The translations under genes and the position numbers were made by a program. The notes beneath the pieces were generated by a model. The model saw nothing but the letters and a program-made list of their open reading frames with translations, ran no database searches and was not told the DNA's origin. Shown here in pieces: positions 56,337 through 64,000 of a stretch of DNA of 64,000 nucleotides; position 1 is the stretch's first letter; each line of letters begins with the position of its first letter. Source of the DNA: Hydrangea macrophylla (taxonomy: Eukaryota; Streptophyta; Magnoliopsida; Cornales; Hydrangeaceae); the NCBI GenBank assembly GCA_033977485.1, contig CM066997.1, positions 72,262,634 to 72,326,633 of the forward strand, in the 5' to 3' direction.

Positions 56337-59300
56337 TGTGGACCACTGCGAATGAGGAGGTCCTGACGCTCTCCCTCGATAGTGTCCCGGGACGGATCCC
56401 AAGGAGCACACTTCAGGGAAAACTAGGACTTCCTCACGCGATCCTAGAGACAAAGAGTCGCCACCTAATTTTTATCGGGAATTAGGAAACCCAAGTTTGA
56501 CTCGCCCAAAATTGAATAAGGTTACTCGCCCTTCATTACCAGAAACAAGGTTCGGGGGTCTTGGTACGAGAGGGGAAGGAGCCCAAGCAGGACTAAAGCA
56601 CCCCCTCCTCGCCCTACCGAATGGTAGGCCTTGATTCAAATATCCTTGTTATTAATTCATAATAGATGTTGTTTCCTCAAACATACTAGATAGATATATA
56701 CATGGCAAAAAGAAACATCTAATGAAAATCATTTCAAGAGACTAAATCAAGTAGAAAGCGGATGCTCATGCAATACAAGGGAGAAGTATACTCACAGTGG
56801 CTAGTCCCGCCCGGGACCGATGCAAATAAAGTAAACATGTCATGATATGCAAAGGGAACGAGAAGACTTACATTGGTTGACTCAAGCGGAGTCGCGAAAG
56901 CAAAAAGAATGGAAACGTGCAATGCAATCATGCAACAATCCTAGATAAGATGTCTCTAACAAATAATCATATAAACGGAGACTATCCTAAAGGAATTGTG
57001 TCGTTGAAATCAAAGTTGTAAACCTAGAAAAATTCTAAGAGAAAGGATAGAGATAGTACACGATACATGGGCACTAAGCCACATGTAGACGAGGCAAACC
57101 ACAAATCGAAGTCCGGGTCCGAGGCACTTAATTCTCTGCACTAATACACCAAAGAATACCCAAGCATTGCAAAAATACAAGCAAACAAATGATATGCATG
57201 ATAAACAAAGAAAACATGTCATCAATCAAATTTCCAGATTCAGCAACCTCTAATGAATCCTATCAAAAGTGGTCTTAAACATGAGCTGGATAAAAACCCT
57301 TTTACAGAAAGTTAGATACATGTCTTAGGGAACTTCTCCAAAAAGTGGGACCTCAATATCAATTTTATTGTTTGAGAAATAAATGTTTTGGGAATAGTGG
57401 ATCAGGACTGTCCACTGTTCTTGTAAAAATCATAATTAAATCTACAAAAATCATATGAAGCTCTATTTGGTGTCAAAAGAAAGCTATTGATAAAAATAAA
57501 CCCATGGACATTCTGTAATCACAAGGTTTCTGAAAAAGTGTTTTAAACAGACTCTGTTATTCTGGAAATTTGGTATCATTTGACAAATGAATGCAAAACA
57601 TAATAGAAGTATAATAGAAGTTCATGAATCATGTTAACCAAGTTGATTTAAGCTTTTGATCTCTCATCCATTTATCCTAGGTGATTTCTAAACCAAGTTT
57701 TATTCATCAATTGTTGTTGAGTGATCAAGGTATGACCATTTTGTATACATAATCATATTTGTAATTAAACTTAGAAAATTCCAGAATAGTTGTATCAACT
57801 TTAAACGCTTAGAAAACGATCCTAACTCGATCGTATGCTCACGATTTTACATCGGCATATAGATATATGAGTTAGGAATCATCCCCAAAAAGCGGAACGT
57901 CGATAACTATTATAGATTTTCTGAAATTCAAGCACAAAGAGACGATGTTCAAATCTGTCAACCGATTTCTCAACAATTTCTAAAAATAGTATATGAATCC
58001 TAAAAGCTCTCAAAACGGACCGGATGAAAGCTAATTCATCAAAGTTTACCCAGAAAATTTGAAATCCATCAAACTATGGGTTTTGATGGACCAAATCTAA
58101 TGGACAAAACCAATCTGCTTTGCTGAATTTTTATCTAGTTCATTTTAAAGTGTGAGGAAAACATTTTAGTGATAGTTGAAGCTTATTAGAGAGATCAAAC
58201 TCATAGATCAACTTAATTATCATGATTCCCAATCAATTTAGCCCTCAAGTTCTATGAAGAACTTTTAGATCAAGGATCAAAGGGACTTATAAATATCATG
58301 TTGGAGATGAAATTCAATAGGAATCCTAGGTAATAGGAATAATCAAGAGATAGGTATGAACATAGAAATCATCCTTCTCATAGACCATATTTCCAAACCA
58401 TCATGGAATTCAAAATAGATATATGTATATATATATAATCATGTATGCATGAATCTAAACTAAAATTGAAGAATGAAACCAAAATTGAAAATCAAAGTGA
58501 AAAACAATCTCTAATTGTAAATTATCAATAAAAAATCAAAGAGATTTGGATCTAACTATGTGAGTGTGTGAAGAACATGAGAGGAAGAAGATGAGTGTTC
58601 TAATAAGTAGAAATAGAACTAAGTTAGATCCAAATCTTATAGATCTATATATACAAAGTAGGAATTAGAGATGAACTATAGTGTTTACCTCTTGGAGGAT
58701 TCTCAATTACAAGACCAAAATTGATTTGAAGATCTTCTTCTTCAAGTGTTATTCAAGTGTTCTTCAAGCACTCATCCATGGAAGTTGAGGGAGGCAATTG
58801 ATGTTCAAATTGTGGTCTAATTAGCCTAAGTTAATCTAAATTCAATTCATAATTTTCTCTCTCTAGAATTCACCTAAATTGAAAGTATATTCAAAGTATA
58901 CTTATCTCTCTTGTATGTGCTTCTATGTGTGTTTGTATCTCCGAGTATATTCAAGTGTATCTCTTCCAAGTGTCTAGTGTGTTAAGATGTGATCTCATAT
59001 GAGATGTATGAGATCTTATATAGAGTTTTGAAGACTTAGCTCTTAAGTTTCAGGGTTAAAACAGTATTTTTAGAGCTTAAAAGAGGGTTAAAATGGCCAT
59101 TTCGGAGCCTAAATGCAATTTCCAGGCAATTTCCTCGCAGTGGGAAGCTTCTAGAAGGGTCTGGAACTCAAAAAGCTCCGTGGAGGACACAAATGGAAGT
59201 GGCGGTTATGGTGGGACCCGCCACCCCTATACCCAAAACCGCCACTTACTATTCTTGCTCCTCTGGTCACCCACAAACCCTGTTTCAAAAATCACGTGCA

Positions 59301-59808
59301 CTGCTTTTCCAGATTTTTGTAAAAATGCTTTTTGGTGTCCGAAATCGTCCGTTTACGTACCGTTGGAAAGCTGTCAGGTTGAATTTCAGTATAAAAATAT
59401 TTCCAGAGGTTTTATAATGAGAATTGAAGTCCAATTGAAGTCCGGAAGTCCTCCGGAACTTTCGTCGTCTTTTTGAAATCAAATGACGTCTTTTCCAAAA
59501 TTGCTTTCAAATGTGCGTCGATTTCGAACTTTTCTTTAAAATTGAATCTCTGGATACCTAGAATACTGCGTTTAGAACACTTAATGTTCATATAACCCTG
59601 AGAGAATATGAATTCTGAGAGATGATTTTGACAAAACCGGGATTTATTCATGGAAAAGGGCTTTTCTGAGCTTGAAGTCACTTTCCGAAGTCCGATCTTC
59701 TGATTGTGTGGAATCCAGTACCTTCCACGGGGTACTTTTCATCATCGAATCCTCCAAGACGTTGTCCACCCTAAATCCTATCAGTGTGGTCAAAATTGGG
59801 TGTCTACA
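56337..59808 (-). repeat. Right LTR, shared between two tandem Tat copies
   Basis: 3,472 bp, offset exactly 15,415 bp from the left LTR. On its left is a primer site (it acts as the 5' LTR of the complete copy). On its right is a polypurine tract (it acts as the 3' LTR of the next copy). Confidence 0.95.
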
Positions 59809-62800
59809 GTTTGCCCCTCTTTGGCAGAGCTTGTTGTGAACAACGTGAACTGCAAGTGAGTGCCAAAGCCTTGAAGGCACCCAAATAACCATACTGAGAG
59901 GTTTTAGGAAAAACAAAAAAAATTCGCAAAATCAAGAAATTCAAAATCAGAGAAAATCAAGAAATTACGAATGCAAGAATGCAATGCAATGCTGGGTAGA
60001 GGCGGCTAATTTGAAGCTGATGCTGGTCGTGCTCCGCTGGAGCTGCCTACGTATCCTTTCCAGGAATCAGACCAGGGCGTAGTTCAAGCGCGCGGGAAAA
60101 CGGAAAACAAACAACAACAATGCGGATGAAATGCTCCTATCCTAGGATGCTGGTGCAGTATGAAAACATGAAATGTGAAAGTACTGGAGGAATCATCCTC
60201 AAGGGTTCCCTGGATGCAAAATCTAATGCAAGGGATGTAATGACTCTCTCTCACAGTCGAATATGCTAAAGGTATCTTGGATGATTCTCGAGGTTTTTGT
60301 CAAAGTTATTCTTCTGATCTTAAGGCTCGTAGGCGTCATCTGTATCCTGGACGACTCTTGAAATAGCGAAGTATCTTGGATGAATTCTGAGTCATGTCAA
60401 ACAACTGGACGATTGCTGGTGTAGAGTCCTTCTGCTGGGGACGATTGTTGATGTAGAGTCCTTCTGCTGGGGACGATTGCTGAAATAGGTCCTTCTTCTG
60501 TGGACGATTGCTGATGTAGAGTCCTTCTGCTGGGGACGATTGCTGATGTAGAGTCCTTTTGCTGGGGACGATTGCTGGTGTAGAGTCCTTCTGCTGGGGA
60601 CGATTGCTGATGTAGAGTCCTTCTGCCGGGGACGATTGCTGAAACAGGTCCTTCTTCTGTGGACGATTGCTGATGTAGAGTCCTTTTGCTGGGGACGATT
60701 GCTGATGTAGAGTCCTTCTGCTGGGGACGATTGCTGATGTAGAGTCCTTTTGCTGGGGACGATTGCTGATGTAGAGTCCTTTTGCTGGGGACAAATCTTC
60801 TGAAACAGGTCTCTCTGCCGGAGACAAATCTTCTGCTCTTCTGAAACAGGTCCTTCTTCTAGACAAATCTTCTGTAACAGGTCTGGAAACAAGTCTTCTG
60901 AAACAGGTCTCTCTGCCGGAGATAAATCTTTTGTTCTTCTGAAACAGGCCCTTTTTCCGAGGACAAATCTTCTGTGGCAGGTCTAGAAACAAATCTTCTG
61001 AAACAGGTCTCTCTGCCGGAGACAAATCCTCTGTTCTTCTGAAACAGGCCCTTCTTCTGGGGACAAATCTTCTGTGGCAGGTCTAGAAACAAATCTTCTG
61101 AAACAGGTCTCTCTGCCGGAGACAAATCCTCTGTTCTTCTGAAACAGGCCCTTCTTCTGAGGACAAACCTTCTGTTCTGATGCACGGATTCTGAGAGATA
61201 CACAAATTCTGAGAGATGACCCTTCTTCTGAGAGCAACCCACGGATACACGATTCTGATTTTGAGAGAAACCCTACATTCTGGAGGCAACCCTGATATGC
61301 GATGCTGAGAAATACATGATTCTGAGAGAAACCCTACATTCTGGAGGCAACCCTGGATACACGATTCTGATTCTGAGAGAAACCCTACATTCTGGAGGCA
61401 ACCCACGATTCTGAGAGAAACCCTACATTCTGAGAGCAACCCACGGATACACGATTCTTGGCATAAACCTTGTATTCTGGAGGCGACCCACGATTCTGAT
61501 TCAGAGAGAAACCCTACATTCTGGAGGCAACCCACGATTCTGAGAGAAACCCTACATTCTGGAGGCAACCCTGGATACATGATGCTTGGCATAAACCTTG
61601 TATTCTGGAGGCGATTTTGATGCTCAAATTCTGAGAGATACCCTTTATCTGGAGGCAACCCGTGGATACATGATGCTTGCGAGAAACTTAATTCTGAAAG
61701 TTCTCTACTGGGGAGATCCTATGATTCTGAGAGATGCACGAATTCTGTATACCTTGACAATATCTGGAAATTCTCTGCTTGAGGAGATATCTGAGGTTTC
61801 TGGGACGCGAGCACATATTCTGGAGGCCCTGCTGATTCTTTCTGAGACTCATATTGGTGCTTCGACCAACGCAATCATTCTTGCAACACGTCAGGCTTAC
61901 TCTAACCCTTTCTGAACATCTCGCATTCTGACCCATCTTCTGAAAGTCCTTTCTGGATGTAATTCTCAAGCGACAGTAGACTCAAATGTCCATTTTCTAA
62001 GACAACTCATAATCAATCCCAAAATGACGGGAGTTTGCCGTTTCTCGGCCACTTTCAGGCTGCGGTGCCTTTGATTCTTCTCATCTGGGGGACTTTTTTC
62101 AATTCTTGAATGGATTTTTACCAAGATTCAAATCTCCAGAGGTCCTCTAGACCAAGAAACCCTACATTCTGGAGGCAACCCTGGATACACGATTCTGATT
62201 CTGAGAGAAACCCTACATTCTGGAGGCAACCCACGATTCTGAGAGAAACCCTACATTCTGAGAGCAACCCACGGATACACGATTCTTGGCATAAACCTTG
62301 TATTCTGGAGGCGACCCACGATTCTGATTCTTTTCTTCCACAGGTGGCTCAAGTTAGGCAGCTTCAATCACAGTTGGAGCGGATGAATGCAGGCCCTTCT
62401 GGTGGGGCTGGTGGGTCTAGGCGAAGGCGCCAAATTGAAGATGATGATAGCTCTACGGCCTCAGATATGCCTGCTCGGTACCCACGGGCTACTCGTCGTC
62501 GCTGATGATGATCATATGCACCCATGACTATCTTTCTGTTTTTCTTGCTTTCTGTGCTGAGACTGATGTTGATGTATTCTGTCTGAGACTTGATGGGCTT
62601 GTACTCTTGACTTTGCTTGATGCTGCTTTATGCTATCCTTCTGTTTCGCTTTGCATCCCTTGTCACGAGACTGATTTGATTGACACTTTGCACACTGACA
62701 CACAGGACTCGATTTTACAGGGAAAGGAAATTTCTGACGATTCCTCTTTCTCGACAATGTCTTTTGACTTGGATATTTGAATTTTCTAAGGATTTGCATG

Positions 62801-63372
62801 TTTTGAAAATGAGATTTTATCTTGTAGCAGGATATTGTGTTGGCTTTGCATGTAATCTTGAAGCTTTTGAAAATTTTCCACATAATGTTTCAGTCTTGAC
62901 ATTAGATTCACATCTTTAGATTGCTAAAAAACTTTTCAACTTAATATCAAGAATTACCAGATTTTTCACTTAGGTGCTTTCTGATAGCCAAGTGATCCAG
63001 AGAGGACAGGTAGCGAGGTATGGGCAAACGACAGTTTGCCCCTAGTTGACAGAGATAAATGGAAGTTTGGGCAAACGCAGTTTGCCCCTAGTGTGGCAGT
63101 GATATCTTGAGGCTTTGGGCAAACTTGAAAGTTTGCCCCTAGTTTGCAAGGTTCAGGGATCGAGAGCCAGGAAAGCTCGCCTACTTATCCCCAAGTGGGA
63201 ATCAGATCCAAAGTAGTTCGGCCAGGTCTTGAAAGAAAGTATGGTTGAGGGTTTCAGGAGCAGTGACCGAACCGAGCAGGTTGCCTACATATCCCCAAGT
63301 GGGAATCAGGTCAAGTGTAGTTCCTCAAATGCTGGAGGTTTTGAAAGAACAGGTTTTGAAAGAAAAAGGCTT
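59809..63372 (-). repeat. 3' region of the second Tat copy
   Basis: Same content as 44394-47957 shifted by 15,415: polypurine tract, 32-bp array (60401-60787), 100-bp repeats, 'attctgagag' repeats, duplicated 176-bp block (62155-62330), antisense ORF remnant (62332-62505) and hairpins (63022-63138). Two differences were found: G at 61018 (A at 45603) and G at 62381 (A at 46966). Confidence 0.93.
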
Positions 63373-64000
63373 TTAAGCATAGTATCTCTTGAGACGGTCA
63401 ATGTTGATTGGCTGATTGAACTCAACTCCATCTAGATCCATCAGGTATGCCGCTCCTCCAGAGAGAAGCTTCTTGATGACGAATGGGCCAACCCAATTTG
63501 GCTTGAATTTCCCTCTAGGATCGAAAACGGGTGCTTTTAAGGCTTTAAGCACAAGGTCGCCTTCCTCAAGTTTTCTTGGACGGACCTTCTTGTTGAATGC
63601 TCGAGCTATTCTTCTCTGATACACATGCACATGATCAATTGCGGCCAACCTTTTCTCATCAAGTAACATTAGCTCCTCATATCTATCTCTTAGCCAATCA
63701 AATTCTGGAATCTCGGATTCTGCCACAACTCTCAAAGATGGTAGTTCTATTTCAACTGGGAGTATTGCTTCCATTCCGTAAGCCAATGAATAAGGAGTGG
63801 CTCCTGTAGATGTTCGGATAGATGTTCTGTATCCCCACAGTGCATACGGTAACTTCTCATGCCAATCTCGGTATGTATCAGTCATCTTTCTTAGGATCGT
63901 CTTCAAATTCTTATTAGCTGCTTCAACTGCCCCATTTGTTTGTGGCCTATACGGCGCTGACATGTGGTGCATGATCTTGTATTCTTCTAGTAGATCCAAA
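63373..64000 (-). CDS. Tat Gag-Pol polyprotein, C-terminal end, cut by window
   Basis: The last 208 codons of a second polyprotein, identical in translation to residues 2094-2301 of the complete copy: the end of the integrase core with E (NGAVEAANKNL) and the C-terminal GPF module (NWVGPFVIKKLLSGGAAY). The remainder lies beyond the window end, so whether this second copy is intact cannot be judged. Confidence 0.9.
   Translation of the reverse strand, partial: LDLLEEYKIMHHMSAPYRPQTNGAVEAANKNLKTILRKMTDTYRDWHEKLPYALWGYRTSIRTSTGATPYSLAYGMEAILPVEIELPSLRVVAESEIPEFDWLRDRYEELMLLDEKRLAAIDHVHVYQRRIARAFNKKVRPRKLEEGDLVLKALKAPVFDPRGKFKPNWVGPFVIKKLLSGGAAYLMDLDGVEFNQPINIDRLKRYYA

Larger units (their letters stand above)
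40922..59808 (-). mobile_element. Complete Tat-lineage LTR retrotransposon, 18.9 kb
   Basis: Two 3,472-bp LTRs (40922-44393 and 56337-59808) bound an 11,943-bp internal region on the minus strand. Order: 5' LTR, primer site 56333-56316, leader, one gag-pol ORF (54863-47958), 3' region with PPT-like hairpins and tandem repeats, polypurine tract, 3' LTR. Dual RNase H and tRNA-Arg priming place it in Tat. It lacks the extra ORF before gag and the pro/RT intron known from Ogre. LTRs look identical, so insertion is recent. It is the left unit of a tandem array: the right LTR also serves the copy starting at 59809. Confidence 0.9.

Noticed and set aside
56316..56340. tRNA-like sequence ending in gtcgcca
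   Set aside because: Only the 3' end of a tRNA is complemented; there are no D-arm or anticodon arms. It is a primer binding site.

Overview
The window is repeat DNA from a seed-plant genome, almost certainly an angiosperm. I see no host gene, rRNA, tRNA or organellar sequence. Nearly all of it is nested Ty3/gypsy LTR retrotransposon sequence from three plant lineages: Tat/Ogre-like, Athila-like and Tekay/Del-type chromovirus. Lineages were assigned by reading translated protein motifs, primer sites and LTR ends; no database search was possible.

Layout. 1-1043: three LTR fragments of three families, abutting. 1044-7946: the 3' part of a plus-strand Tat-like element (broken integrase, antisense ORF remnant, an LTR-like intruder, and a 4.5-kb 3' LTR full of tandem repeats). 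7947-18370: a decayed plus-strand Athila-like element with pol remnants, an unrecognised ORF region, an env-like third ORF with its own promoter-like leader, a polypurine tract and a partial 3' LTR. 18371-22646: two partial Tat-type LTRs. 22647-40672: a decayed minus-strand Athila-like element split by a minus-strand Tekay chromovirus (23926-34679, 5-bp duplication ATTTA), which itself holds two LTR insertions (28325-29696 and 32905-34550), each with a target duplication.

40922-59808 is a structurally complete minus-strand Tat-lineage element of 18,887 bp. It has 3,472-bp LTRs that look identical, a tRNA-Arg primer site, a polypurine tract, and one uninterrupted 2,301-codon gag-pol ORF with intact protease, RT, second RNase H and integrase residues. 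Its right LTR runs straight into another copy of the same internal region (59809 to the window end), so it belongs to a tandem LTR-internal-LTR-internal array with a 15,415-bp period. I found only two base differences over the 7.66 kb of overlap, both G/A at CpG sites.

The most interesting signals are: the tandem array with a shared LTR; clusters of short palindromes placed upstream, and often again about 350-430 bp downstream, of the TATA-like site in LTRs of unrelated families; three polypurine-tract-like hairpins just after the integrase stop of the young element; a primer-site-like motif inside Tat LTRs; antisense ORF remnants in Tat 3' regions; and the repeated loss of the same RT catalytic aspartate (D to N) in all three decayed pol genes.
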